Positions 17,532 to 26,232 of a stretch of DNA of 64,000 nt are shown here, piece by piece. This DNA is from Pseudomonas saxonica (GTDB taxonomy: Bacteria; Pseudomonadota; Gammaproteobacteria; Pseudomonadales; Pseudomonadaceae), in the NCBI RefSeq assembly GCF_007858365.1, contig NZ_VFIO01000011.1, positions 83,305 through 147,304 on the forward strand, in the 5' to 3' direction. Numbering within the stretch: position 1 is the first letter of the stretch; every line of letters begins with the position of its first letter. The notes beneath the pieces were generated by a model, which did not search any database, was not told the DNA's origin, and saw nothing but the letters and a program-made list of their open reading frames with translations. A program made the translations under genes and the position numbers.

Positions 17532-17750
17532 CTATCGCCCTCGACGCAGTTCGATCATGTCCAGTGTTTCAAGAGTCTGAACTACGTCTTCAACTTTTTC
17601 GGTGTCGAAGTCGTCCCGATTCGCTTCCTCATGGGTTCCCTTATTCAGGTATGTCCATACGAGGTTTTCTTCTGGAATTCCCACAATCTTTCCATAAGCG
17701 GCGATCAGCGGCGCTTTGCTTGCGTGACTGAAAGCGGCAGCGTCCTTTAA
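17532..17750 (-). pseudogene. C-terminal remnant of an ATPase-like protein
   Basis: A 72-codon open stretch ends in TAG at 17532 and is cut at 17750 by the IS21 left end. It reads coherently, with WTYLNKGTHEEANRDDFD and VVQTLETLDMIELRRGR at the end. I recall this tail from AAA-family ATP-binding proteins of the kind found in defence loci, but that is memory of a pattern, not a search. It has no start and cannot be functional. Confidence 0.45.
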
Positions 17751-17856
17751 TGTTGCCGCTGACCGAAAACTGACCCAGTAGAGGCTGTTCTGCCGACTGA
17801 AAACTGACCCAGGTGTTCAACTGCTTCTGCTCAATTTTTGAGCAGGAGAACACAGG

Positions 17857-18594
17857 GTGATCAGTATGGAAATGATGGGCAAAATCCGCCGGATGTATTT
17901 CCGCGACAAGCTGTCGCTGCATGAGATAGCCAAGCGCACCGGGTTGGCGCGCAACACGATTCGCAAGTGGGTCAGAGCACCTGAGGCCAAGCCGCCGGTC
18001 TACCAACGCCGCGCGATCTTCAACAAACTCAGCCCTTTTCACGCCACGCTGGAGCAGGCGCTAAAAGCCGATTCGCTGCGGCCCAAGCAACAGCGGCGCA
18101 GTGCCAAGGCGCTGTTGGCGCAAATCAAAGCCGAAGGTTATGACGGTGGCTACAGCCAGCTCACCGCGTTTATCCGTGCCTGGCGAGGGGGACAGGGCAA
18201 GGCGTCGCAGGCCTTTGTGCCGCTGACCTTTGCTCTTGGCGAGGCGTTTCAGTTTGACTGGAGCGAGGAAGGCTTGCTGGTCGGCGGCATTTACCGGCGT
18301 ATGCAGGTGGCACATCTGAAGCTGTGTGCCAGCCGTGCGTTCTGGCTTGTGGCGTATCCGAGCCAGGGCCATGAGATGTTATTTGACGCCCATACACGCT
18401 CGTTCGGCTCCTTGGGCGGCGTGCCGCGCCGGGGCATCTACGACAACATGAAGACGGCCGTCGACAAGGTCAATAAGGGCAAAGGCCGGACGGTGAATGC
18501 GCGCTTTGCGGTGATGTGCGCGCATTACCTGTTCGATCCGGACTTCTGCAACGTCGCCGCTGACCCACCACTGCCACATCGTCGAAACCGGTAA
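17857..18594 (+). pseudogene. istA: istA transposase, 3' truncated
   Basis: The frame starts at GTG 17857 behind AGGAG. It keeps the N-terminal HTH (LSLHEIAKRTGLARNTIRKW, about 20-40) and two of the DDE acidic residues, in FQFDWSEE and IYDNMKTAV. Genuine IstA sequence ends after FDPDFCNVA (about residue 234); the rest of the frame is istB sequence read out of frame. The third catalytic acid is lost, so the protein should not transpose DNA. Confidence 0.88.
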
Positions 18595-18703
18595 CGAGTC
18601 CTATCGCCTGCAACACAGTAGCTTGGCGGCCCAGGCCAAGATCAAATCACGGGAGCGAAAGCGTAAGGGCGGCCAAGAACCGGAGGACGATGAGCCGTTC
18701 TGA
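18560..18703 (+). pseudogene. istB: istB helper ATPase, C-terminal 47 codons only
   Basis: Starting at 18560 the frame reads LTHHCHIVETGNESYR and ends EPEDDEPF-stop, the usual IstB tail. The ATPase core and start are missing. It is fused in a different frame to the istA head by one internal deletion. Confidence 0.8.
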
Positions 18704-18874
18704 TTTCATGGCGACGACGGCCTGCTACATGGCTGCGTGTGGCAGGTCTTAAACAACTGAACTGGGCTAGCGAAGGAGTGGGGGCAACAGCAGCTGCGCT
18801 GGTAGACTTATCCACAGTTGCTGGTAACAAAATCAGCAATCCGCCCTGGGTCAAATTTCAATCGGCAGGGTGGG

Positions 18875-19139
18875 TCAATTTTCCATCAGCGCCAACACCT
18901 CGACGTCTATCGATCTGACCAGTAAGCGTCCAACAGCCGCAGCCAGTGCCTCGAACGCAGTAAAGATCACGGACTGCCCCAATATTTCATGAGCGACTGT
19001 CTCAGAAACCCCTGCGACCACTTCCTCCGGTATCGTTTTAACCCTTGCGTGCTCGCGAGCCGTGAGCAACCGGCTGAGGCCGGGTTTCGTGGGATGAAGA
19101 ATGAATGGTTCCGTGCTTCGCCCCTTGGCATACCCCCTT
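18875..19139 (-). pseudogene. C5-cytosine DNA methyltransferase, C-terminal remnant
   Basis: The minus-strand frame reads GRSTEPFILHPTKPGLSR, LLTAREHARVKTIPEE, then ETVAHEILGQSVIFTAF, the conserved end of cytosine-5 methyltransferases (motif IX-X region with AHEILGQSV). The catalytic N-terminal part is absent. Its 3' end runs into the IS21 right end at 18897 and uses an IS-derived stop. The 5' side ends near 19140, where the integrase operon begins. It is a decayed restriction or defence gene. Confidence 0.7.
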
Positions 19140-19181
19140 TTATGGTATATGTTCGGAAACGTTGCAGATCTGGAGCTACCG

Positions 19182-20378
19182 ATGCCAGACGTCCCTTTCT
19201 GCGAGATCCGAATGATTCGTACTGCCTCCAGCGGCCTCAGGCCATACCTGCTGGTGCAGGGGGTTCCAGTGATCCTAGCAAACCTCTGGGCGGAGGATTT
19301 GCTCCACAGATCGCGTCTCAATACCGTCGAAAATTACCTACGTGACATCGCTATCGCGTACGAGTGGGCTCTCAGCCGAGGTTCTCCACTGGAAGCGAAG
19401 CTTGAGCGCCTAGCGGTGTTCAGCTCAGCGGAACTGACATCGCTGGCCGAACGCCTCTGCTCCACCAAACGCGGTGCGGGTGCGAGCCAATCGACATGCA
19501 CCCGACGACTCGAAGCTGTCAAATCATTCATAGATTTCTCCTTCGAGCACTACGTTGAGCTCAATCGACTAGGTCTACTTGAGCAAAGCCAAGCGGAAAA
19601 AAACAAAGCCAAGAATCTGCGAAATCTTCAAAAAAAAATCACCAAGATTGCATATCAATCAGAACCGCCGCTACCAGCAACGCCACTTGACTCCGGCGGA
19701 CAAGCCTTATTCAAAGGGGTGCTCAGTCCTGATGACTTTAGGAACCCATTCCAAAGTAAACAGATACAGGCACGCAATTACTGTCTGTTCTTAGTAATGC
19801 TTGAAACACTTGCCAGGCGTGGCGAAGTGGTTCTCATAGAACTCGACGACGTTGACCTTGGTCCCTCACCTACAATACGCATCAAGCGCCCAAGCGATAT
19901 CAACAGGGAGCGGAGACTGGACGGGGCTAGTCTCAAGACGCGCGGTCGGATAGTCCCCATAACCGCATCGGTAGCCGCGGTTCTGAACGAATACATTTCC
20001 GATCATCGCCCTAAACTGATCAAACCAAAAAGACCTTGTACAGCCCTATTCGTGAGTTCCCGTGACGGGAGACGGCTATCTGCGCGAACCGTAAACACCA
20101 TTCTTCGTACCGTTGCAGCCAGCCTCGGCTTGCCAAACTTTTCAACACGAATTCATCCGCACGGCTTGAGGGCGACAGGGGCAAATATAGCTCGCAAAAA
20201 GTTTGAAAAAAGTGGCGCCAACAGCATTAATGTAAAAGATGCTCTGGCGTATCTGGGCGGATGGAGCCCCAGCAGCGAAAGTGTTCAGCGCTACTCTCGA
20301 CAGGCCATATCTGATCGGCTCGGCGAAATAATCAGAAGCTCAGACAGCTCAAATTTTCGAGGCAATGAAGATGATTAA
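19182..20378 (+). CDS. ginA: GInt tyrosine recombinase A
   Basis: A 398-aa integrase starting at ATG 19182, seven bases after GGAG; a longer frame from 19101 overlaps the methyltransferase remnant. An N-terminal SAM-like DNA-binding region (about 40-130) precedes the catalytic domain with Arg213 (LARRGEVVLIE), HGLR at His327/Arg330, Trp361 and nucleophile Tyr371 (VQRYSR). It opens a four-gene operon with overlapping reading frames. Three non-identical integrases followed by a small HTH protein match the ginABCD arrangement described for GInt islands, where all four genes are needed for integration and excision. Confidence 0.88.
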   Translation: MPDVPFCEIRMIRTASSGLRPYLLVQGVPVILANLWAEDLLHRSRLNTVENYLRDIAIAYEWALSRGSPLEAKLERLAVFSSAELTSLAERLCSTKRGAGASQSTCTRRLEAVKSFIDFSFEHYVELNRLGLLEQSQAEKNKAKNLRNLQKKITKIAYQSEPPLPATPLDSGGQALFKGVLSPDDFRNPFQSKQIQARNYCLFLVMLETLARRGEVVLIELDDVDLGPSPTIRIKRPSDINRERRLDGASLKTRGRIVPITASVAAVLNEYISDHRPKLIKPKRPCTALFVSSRDGRRLSARTVNTILRTVAASLGLPNFSTRIHPHGLRATGANIARKKFEKSGANSINVKDALAYLGGWSPSSESVQRYSRQAISDRLGEIIRSSDSSNFRGNEDD

Positions 20379-21978
20379 AATTTCGCCTGCCGAACTCGTA
20401 GCCGAGATTGAATGTCGCTTCGGCATCGAGGCCGATGCCTTTCCTTCCACAGTCAAATCCACCTTCGGTCAGGCTATAACAATTCACAACAATGATGCGT
20501 GGGTTGAGAGAATAACGGTAGAGATTGTCGGGTGTGCTCCGATGAATATTGCGTGGAGCAAGCCCCTACATTCTAACTTGTTAGTTGAGTGGCTACTCAG
20601 AGGGTGGTTCATCGACAGACTCCAAACCCACATCGACCTTAGGCCTCTGATTGTCGTCCAGCGGCTTCTGGCCCAGCATAAATTTTCGGGAAATGACGCG
20701 GATACTATTGGCAATAGGTTATCGACATTTGCTGTACGTGAATGCACTCGATTAAAAGCATCAAGCTGGTATGAGGAGCTAGTTGCTCTTCGAGTATTTT
20801 ATCGATGGTGCTTGGATGAAGAAGTCCCAGGCTTCAACGAACATGACAGCCTTGAACTATCACAGCTTACAGTAAAGGCGCATGATAACAGGCATTTAGT
20901 CACGATGCGAGATGATGACTTTGGCCCTTTCACTCGCGTACAACTCGCGAACATTGAGATGAAGCTTGCCAACAATCCGCTCATCACTCATGCCCAACGC
21001 ACGCTTTTTTTGCTCTGTCGCGACTGGGCTCTTCGCCCTATACAGTTGGCCCTAATGCAGGTTACTGACTTCGGGATCGATGAGGGCGGCCCCTTTGTAA
21101 AGGTGCCGAGTGTTAAAGGAATTAGACGTTCAAGGCTCAGGAGGCATCCGAGCAACCTGGTAAAACGTTACATCGCTAACGATACTGCAGAGGCAGTAGA
21201 ACTTCAGTGCACTTTAGCTGAGACCCAATGCAATGCCGCATCGAAGGAAATCAACGCGATATGTGCCAGGCATGGAATAAGCACTCCAGTACTTCCTACG
21301 CCGTTGTTTCCCTCGGCGTACACAACCGAAAACCGCCTTTTACGCTTCCTCACCAACCCCAAGCTGACACCATTCACATTACATCTCGACAACCATAGAA
21401 TAAGTTATGCGCTAACATCTCTCACTTGGATACTCCAGTTACCAGACCCTCATCGACCCATACAAAAAACAGAGCCCTTCATGCGGATCACCGCGTACCG
21501 ACTGCGCAGGACCAAGGCTACTTCAATGGTTCTTTCCGGTGCATCCCCTGAAGAGGTCGCTGAAGCTTTAGATCATTCAAATCTGAACTCTATAAAGCAC
21601 TACTTCCATTACAACCTTGAGCTGCAAGAGTTCATAAATACGACCCACATGGCAAGCCCGGAGATCAATGCAGCCGTGCAGATGTGGTGCGGCAAATTCA
21701 TGGAAGAAATCCCTGACAGATCCGCGCTAAGGCCAATAAGTGGCTTAGGATCATGCAATTCTGAAGAGCCATGTCCTTACCACCCGACGGTCACTTGCTA
21801 TGCATGCCCTAAATTCAGACCTAGCCGTCATGCTAATCATGAAGGGGCTTTAGCAGACATCACTAAATTCCAGCAGATGCTCGGGAGCAATTCCACTGGC
21901 GCTATGGCCCAACAGGTCGAAGCAGCAATTCACGGCGCTAAGTCAGTAATCATTGCTGTGAAGGAGTTGAAAGAATGA
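20371..21978 (+). CDS. ginB: GInt tyrosine recombinase B
   Basis: A 535-aa recombinase; ATG 20371 is eight bases after GAGG and overlaps ginA by 8 bp (ATG 20365 is an alternative). The catalytic residues are the Arg in RDWALRPIQLAL, the YRLRRTKATSMV box and the C-terminal HSNLNSIKHYFHYN with its tyrosine. Behind the active site lies a cysteine-rich tail (CNSEEPCPYHPTVTCYACPKF) that may bind zinc. The tail is unlike phage integrases and typical of integrases that work in sets. Codon usage and base composition are more AT-rich than in the left 17 kb. Confidence 0.86.
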   Translation: MIKISPAELVAEIECRFGIEADAFPSTVKSTFGQAITIHNNDAWVERITVEIVGCAPMNIAWSKPLHSNLLVEWLLRGWFIDRLQTHIDLRPLIVVQRLLAQHKFSGNDADTIGNRLSTFAVRECTRLKASSWYEELVALRVFYRWCLDEEVPGFNEHDSLELSQLTVKAHDNRHLVTMRDDDFGPFTRVQLANIEMKLANNPLITHAQRTLFLLCRDWALRPIQLALMQVTDFGIDEGGPFVKVPSVKGIRRSRLRRHPSNLVKRYIANDTAEAVELQCTLAETQCNAASKEINAICARHGISTPVLPTPLFPSAYTTENRLLRFLTNPKLTPFTLHLDNHRISYALTSLTWILQLPDPHRPIQKTEPFMRITAYRLRRTKATSMVLSGASPEEVAEALDHSNLNSIKHYFHYNLELQEFINTTHMASPEINAAVQMWCGKFMEEIPDRSALRPISGLGSCNSEEPCPYHPTVTCYACPKFRPSRHANHEGALADITKFQQMLGSNSTGAMAQQVEAAIHGAKSVIIAVKELKE

Positions 21979-24377
21979 GCATATCAATGATGGTCTTAGA
22001 CGACCGATACAAACATGCAGAGCAACAATTTAATGACCTCAAGGCCAACGGATTAGTAGCAGGAGATTTCGAGGGCAAGGTATGGCAGTATCGATCGAGT
22101 AATATTCCCTTCACATCACTCGATCCTCTCAACAGGCGAAATCAAGACCAACCCCCTCTCCCGCTAGTGATTGGCAAGCTTGCGCGCTGCTTTATAGTTA
22201 AAGAAATTCTGGCACATCCGTCAGCAGAGCTGATTATCGGCAGAATGGCCTCGATTAGGCATCTATCCGCAGTAATGGATAGCGAAAACATTGAGTGGAG
22301 CGACATAACGCGCAAAGTCTTCGACCGCACCGTAGACTCGATCAGGCATGGACGTTCAGACTCTACCATTTACCATAGAGCAAATGCCCTCAAGGCATTT
22401 GTTGATTTCCTCAACCAACTTAGCGTAATGGTCGATGGAGTACTGCTGCGATTCGTCGATAGGTTTATCAAATGGCAAACTGGGATACCCAACCCGACTC
22501 ATAGTGCGCTTGAACTCACATCACGAGAGTTTCAGCAAAGAGAAGAAAATCTATACTCTTCTGACTTGCACAAAGGGATTGCACAAGCCAGGTGGTTGAT
22601 CAAGCAGAACCCACATTTGGAGCCAACTGCGGGCTTCGATAGAATTCGACTTGAGGCGACCTGCTTTGGAATGGCGCTCGGTTTGAGAGTTGGTGAGATC
22701 GCGAATCTTCCAAAGAGTTGCCTTTTCCAAGATCCCAACACTCACACGACGTTCGTACGAGTGCCTGTAGAAAAAAACTGCATCCCCAACGCCGTACCCG
22801 TCGCAGACCTATGGAGCGCACCACTCACCGAAGCGTACGAGTACTTGCTGGCTGTCACTCAGGATGCTAGAGAGCGTGCTCTTGACATTGAAACCAATGG
22901 TTTCTCATTTATAGATAAAGCACTCGCAGCCTATCGCGCTAACCATCCGTTAGATCCCGGCGCGGTGGATCAACTCTCATCGTTGGATCTGCCCGTAGAA
23001 CATCACTACTTTGTTGAGGAGATATGTAAGTGCTTCCCCGTATCTCCAAAAGAGCTCTACAGTGGTGGGCGATTTTACAGCAGCAGCGTTGAACTCCCTA
23101 GAATAACGGCCGCTCGAATCGCAATTTGGATAGATGAACGAATGCATAATTGGGATTGGTCTAATTTTCTCAATGAGTACAAAAAGAACTGTTATAGCGT
23201 ATCCGTCATTGACATTGCAAAACACACAAAATCCTCCGAGGCGTCAGTAAAAAAGAGCAAATGGTTTGTAGATCACCTGCGCACCTTTCTCAAGGGAATG
23301 GTTCACGACGGGCTTTTCAAGCCTGGAAACAATCCTTCACATGCGCAACTCTTCGACATCCGGAATGAGTGGGCAAGCATCAGAGAACTTATGTTATCTC
23401 AAAGAGGATTCGGGGCGGGAGTACCATCCCTGGTCATAGATATCAGACTGCTCAAGCGCCTTTTAGAAGATAAATACAGATTTCACCTGCGACGCCATTT
23501 TGAAGAACAATTTTCAATGCCTGGTGATGGAAGTGAAGCACCTTATCATGCGAAGCACACTGCCAAAGGTTATCCTAGCAAGCTGAGTGACAACTTACTT
23601 GTAATCTGGGAAAACCAGTTTGACTCGATATCTGAGCTAGGGATCATCCCCCGCCCCCTATTTAGAGCCGATCTCTACAACTATCTCTCTTCGAACTCCT
23701 CAAAAAAAACAATCTTTCAGCGCCTTGACCTACGAGGGCAAGACGGTGAAATCTTTTCCATCACTCCTCATCAAATCCGTCGTTGGGTTACCACGGCAAT
23801 TCTTCGTTCTGGTCCCTCTGAAACAGCTGTGGACCTATGGATGGGGCGAACCCCACGCCAAAGCCGTCAATATGACTACCGTACTGCCAAAGAGCGAGCA
23901 GAATATGTGAGATCTTTATACTTGGCCGTTGACCCTCCCCCAGACTTTTTGGGCAGGCTAGTAATCCGATGGCGGGAGGAGTCAATCGCTGACGAACAAA
24001 TCGAAGAGATGATCATCGAGAAACTCAGCATTCTCAACCTAACGCCTTGGGGCGGGTGTACACGTGAGCTCTATATCAGTCCGTGCGACAGGGGCCTCAT
24101 GTGTATCAGAGGCTTCGGTACAGATTCTGGATGTAAATCCTTTCACCTGAACCCTGATGATCTGGAAGCAAAGGCCGCTATCGAGAGCTTACTCAGCGAG
24201 TACGAGAAAATTTTGAGGGCAATTTTTGACAACCAAACTGACATCACGTCTAGTATTGAGGCTGAGCTCGATAATACTCACGCTTTCGATCAGCACGTTC
24301 TGTTTGTGATGGATATGGTTACGAGCTGCAAAACGGCCTTAGAAGCTTACTCAAAACCTAAGAAGGCTTCATCATGA
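21975..24377 (+). CDS. ginC: GInt tyrosine recombinase C (large)
   Basis: An 800-aa protein whose ATG overlaps the ginB stop by four bases (ATGA). The catalytic domain includes LGLRVGEIANLP (Arg), ITPHQIRRWVTT (HxxR) and a tyrosine in SRQYDYRT. The C-terminal 150 residues hold another Cys cluster (GGCTRELYISPCDRGLMC, GCKSF) and a helical end. It resembles the large TnpB-type recombinase of Tn554-like elements. It should form an assembly with the other two recombinases on the island ends. Confidence 0.86.
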   Translation: MSISMMVLDDRYKHAEQQFNDLKANGLVAGDFEGKVWQYRSSNIPFTSLDPLNRRNQDQPPLPLVIGKLARCFIVKEILAHPSAELIIGRMASIRHLSAVMDSENIEWSDITRKVFDRTVDSIRHGRSDSTIYHRANALKAFVDFLNQLSVMVDGVLLRFVDRFIKWQTGIPNPTHSALELTSREFQQREENLYSSDLHKGIAQARWLIKQNPHLEPTAGFDRIRLEATCFGMALGLRVGEIANLPKSCLFQDPNTHTTFVRVPVEKNCIPNAVPVADLWSAPLTEAYEYLLAVTQDARERALDIETNGFSFIDKALAAYRANHPLDPGAVDQLSSLDLPVEHHYFVEEICKCFPVSPKELYSGGRFYSSSVELPRITAARIAIWIDERMHNWDWSNFLNEYKKNCYSVSVIDIAKHTKSSEASVKKSKWFVDHLRTFLKGMVHDGLFKPGNNPSHAQLFDIRNEWASIRELMLSQRGFGAGVPSLVIDIRLLKRLLEDKYRFHLRRHFEEQFSMPGDGSEAPYHAKHTAKGYPSKLSDNLLVIWENQFDSISELGIIPRPLFRADLYNYLSSNSSKKTIFQRLDLRGQDGEIFSITPHQIRRWVTTAILRSGPSETAVDLWMGRTPRQSRQYDYRTAKERAEYVRSLYLAVDPPPDFLGRLVIRWREESIADEQIEEMIIEKLSILNLTPWGGCTRELYISPCDRGLMCIRGFGTDSGCKSFHLNPDDLEAKAAIESLLSEYEKILRAIFDNQTDITSSIEAELDNTHAFDQHVLFVMDMVTSCKTALEAYSKPKKASS

Positions 24378-24733
24378 AGCAGGAAAAAAAATGGAAGGAC
24401 CACGTGCGGTCCATTCTCGCCGAATATGAGGCCGGACGGGTTCAGGAACCGCTCACCCAAAGTGGCCTTGCCCAGCAGGCGGGTGTTAGTCGTCAAACGC
24501 TCTGGAGAGATGAGGAAATACGATCTTTATATACGGCCACTCAGACCCATCTTAAAGACTTCAAAAAGGTCGGGCGTAAAAATAGTGATGCGAGAATTTA
24601 TGCTCTCGAAGCACAGCTACAAAAAGCACGCATGGAGAACAATCGATTAATTCAGACAATCGTCAAAGCCGCTCAGCTAATGACCGAGGATGCAATTGAC
24701 CCAAGACGATACTTCGAAGATACCACGAGCTGA
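24374..24733 (+). CDS. ginD: GInt small HTH/coiled-coil protein
   Basis: A 119-aa protein whose start overlaps the ginC stop (ATGA). It has a helix-turn-helix (SGLAQQAGVSRQTLWRDEEI, about 35-55) and a C-terminal coiled coil (ARIYALEAQLQKARMENNRL). It resembles the TnpC/DUF6262 type found behind recombinases of Tn554-like elements. In GInts this fourth gene is required together with the integrases. It is probably a DNA-bending or targeting factor; that role is inferred. Confidence 0.83.
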   Translation: MKQEKKWKDHVRSILAEYEAGRVQEPLTQSGLAQQAGVSRQTLWRDEEIRSLYTATQTHLKDFKKVGRKNSDARIYALEAQLQKARMENNRLIQTIVKAAQLMTEDAIDPRRYFEDTTS

Positions 24734-24741
24734 CTCACCAG

Positions 24742-25164
24742 CTATCCTCGTCTGTAAAGTTCCTTGAAGAAGCCATACTCACGGCACTCGGAGCTGTTAG
24801 GCTGGTAATACCGACGACCGCCTTGAACGGTGTAACACCTGTACAAACGATCCTCGCTTTCATGAATGACCTCCAGATGCTCCATCGCCCACCCGCTACT
24901 ACCGTTCATCCACCCGGGAGTAACAATCTGAAGGGATAACTCAACGGCACCATTCAGGGTTAAACGCGTGAACTGCTCCAGCCCACGCATGTCCTCCAGA
25001 AAGAAGACCTCCACACACGTGTCCTCTCCCCGCTCCCTCGTCACCGTGATGTGAATCCATGGCGATGACAGCCGTTGCTCCACGAAATGCCAAGCCTGCT
25101 GATCCTCAGCCAGCCAGGCGAAGGAGCGATCCACCTCTGCCCATCGGTTGGTGATAAACATCAT
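24742..25164 (-). CDS. Hypothetical protein (140 aa)
   Basis: I do not recognise this protein. It starts at ATG 25164 behind GAGGGGG, and is soluble with many Trp, Tyr and Glu residues and no signal peptide or membrane segment. It converges on ginD and is divergent from an XRE regulator, sharing an 83-bp gap with a long dyad. That layout suggests the XRE protein controls it. It is the first cargo gene of the island. A toxin-antitoxin-like or immunity role is possible but unsupported. Confidence 0.7.
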   Translation of the reverse strand: MMFITNRWAEVDRSFAWLAEDQQAWHFVEQRLSSPWIHITVTRERGEDTCVEVFFLEDMRGLEQFTRLTLNGAVELSLQIVTPGWMNGSSGWAMEHLEVIHESEDRLYRCYTVQGGRRYYQPNSSECREYGFFKELYRRG

Positions 25165-25178
25165 GACCCCCTCTCAAA

Positions 25179-25211
25179 TGAACAGCATACATTGTAGTCA
25201 TATACTGTTCA
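25179..25211. promoter_or_regulatory. Dyad operator in divergent XRE/hypothetical promoter
   Basis: TGAACAGCATA (25179-25189) and TATACTGTTCA (25201-25211) are inverted arms matching at 10 of 11 positions around an 11-bp spacer. It sits between the two divergent starts and covers the place where both promoters must lie. The XRE regulator is the natural ligand. Confidence 0.6.
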
Positions 25212-25247
25212 CGGGTGCCTCATCTTTCCTTTTGCGGAAGATGCAAA

Positions 25248-25568
25248 GTGGAATTGAGACAGGCATTCGGTCGGGTTCTGAAGTGGATGCGAGTCCAGCA
25301 AAAGCTGACCCAAGAAGACTTCGCGACGGTGAGCAGTCGTACCTACATCAGCACGCTGGAAAGGGGACGATACGTCCCGACCATCGAGAAACTGGACACC
25401 ATCGCACCAGTGCTGGGAGTTCATCCGATCACATTACTGGTTGGGAGCTATGCCCTCAAAGAGAACCGAGCAGTGGCAGAGTTACTCGCTCAAATCACTC
25501 AAGAAGCTGAACGCATGGACCTTGCAACGGCCTTCCCGGACTCAAGCAAAACCTCACACCAGAGCTGA
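25248..25568 (+). CDS. XRE-family HTH regulator
   Basis: A 106-aa protein. GTG 25248 has GGAAG six bases upstream; a longer frame from GTG 25215 would start inside the operator and lacks a ribosome site. The HTH is clear (KLTQEDFATVSSRTYISTLERGRYVPTIEKLDTIAPVLG, about residues 18-57). The C-terminal 40 residues form a charged helix. It probably represses itself and the divergent hypothetical gene through the dyad at 25179-25211. Confidence 0.82.
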   Translation: MELRQAFGRVLKWMRVQQKLTQEDFATVSSRTYISTLERGRYVPTIEKLDTIAPVLGVHPITLLVGSYALKENRAVAELLAQITQEAERMDLATAFPDSSKTSHQS

Positions 25569-25717
25569 TCACCACCTGCTAATGCCGCGAAGCGATTGCC
25601 CAAGCGCCAATGGGGGGACTGGATTTTGCTCTATTGCAGGGCTGTTTAGGCCACAAGATACTTAGCACGCTTTCTGTCTAGCCTGATAAAATCTCAGGCC
25701 ACTTCTTGGAGAATCTC

Positions 25718-26077
25718 ATGTCCCGTCTCGCTGAATTTCGCCTTCTCGAACAACAGCTCGCCGCGCAGCTCGCCGAACTGGAAGCACTGAAGAATGATTC
25801 CGCCCTGAAGCAGGAAATGGAATTCGAAACGAAGCTCCGCAACCTGCTCAACGATTACGGCTACAGCCTGCGTCACGTGATCCAGATCATTGATCCGCAG
25901 CCCGTAGATTCCGGATCTATTGCACAAAAACCTGCACGGAAACCACGAGTAGTGAAAACCTACAAGAACCCGCATAGCGGAGAAGTCGTTGAGACGAAGG
26001 GGGGCAATCAGCGCACTCTGAAGGCCTGGAAGGCAGAGTACGGTGCCGAGGTGGTTGAGTCCTGGTTAGCCAACTGA
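25718..26077 (+). CDS. MvaT/MvaU-family xenogeneic silencer
   Basis: A 119-aa H-NS-like protein from ATG 25718 after GGAG. Residues 1-60 form the coiled-coil oligomerisation part (SRLAEFRLLEQQLAAQLAEL). A basic linker (KPARKPRVVK, 71-80) leads to the AT-pincer DNA-binding domain with Lys94-Gly-Gly-Asn97 and the terminal AWKAEYGAEVVESWL. MvaT proteins bind AT-rich DNA and silence foreign genes; Pseudomonas cells carry core copies. This one lies inside mobile DNA beside an AT-rich integrase operon, so it may silence the island or interfere with the host silencers. A strong terminator follows. Confidence 0.88.
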   Translation: MSRLAEFRLLEQQLAAQLAELEALKNDSALKQEMEFETKLRNLLNDYGYSLRHVIQIIDPQPVDSGSIAQKPARKPRVVKTYKNPHSGEVVETKGGNQRTLKAWKAEYGAEVVESWLAN

Positions 26078-26115
26078 CTGTGCTGTAGTCGACCTGTGGC
26101 AGGAGCATAAACGTG

Positions 26116-26163
26116 AATCGTCGCCAAATGCGAATTCCCATTCTGGGGCGCGACGATTTTTTT
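26116..26163 (+). terminator. Rho-independent terminator of the mvaT-like gene
   Basis: AATCGTCGC and GCGACGATT arms enclose a 25-base loop and are followed by a run of T residues, 38 bp after the stop codon. Confidence 0.8.
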
Positions 26164-26232
26164 GGTAGGTGGTAATGACACACCATTTATGCGCATTAAA
26201 TAGAGGTCCACTTCAGAAACGGACGCTCCAAA

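Larger units (their letters stand above)
17751..18897 (+). mobile_element. IS21-family element with internal deletion, both ends kept
   Basis: The left end begins TGTTGCCGCTGACCGAAAAC, and the reverse complement of the right end begins TGTTGGCGCTGATGGAAAAT. Both then give TGACCCA, the multiple-terminal-repeat pattern of IS21 relatives; a second TGACCCA follows inside each end. The element is 1147 bp, whereas IS21 elements are about 2-2.5 kb. The head of istA is joined to the tail of istB near 18560. Flanking bases do not show a target duplication. It might be moved in trans if an intact copy exists. Confidence 0.85.
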
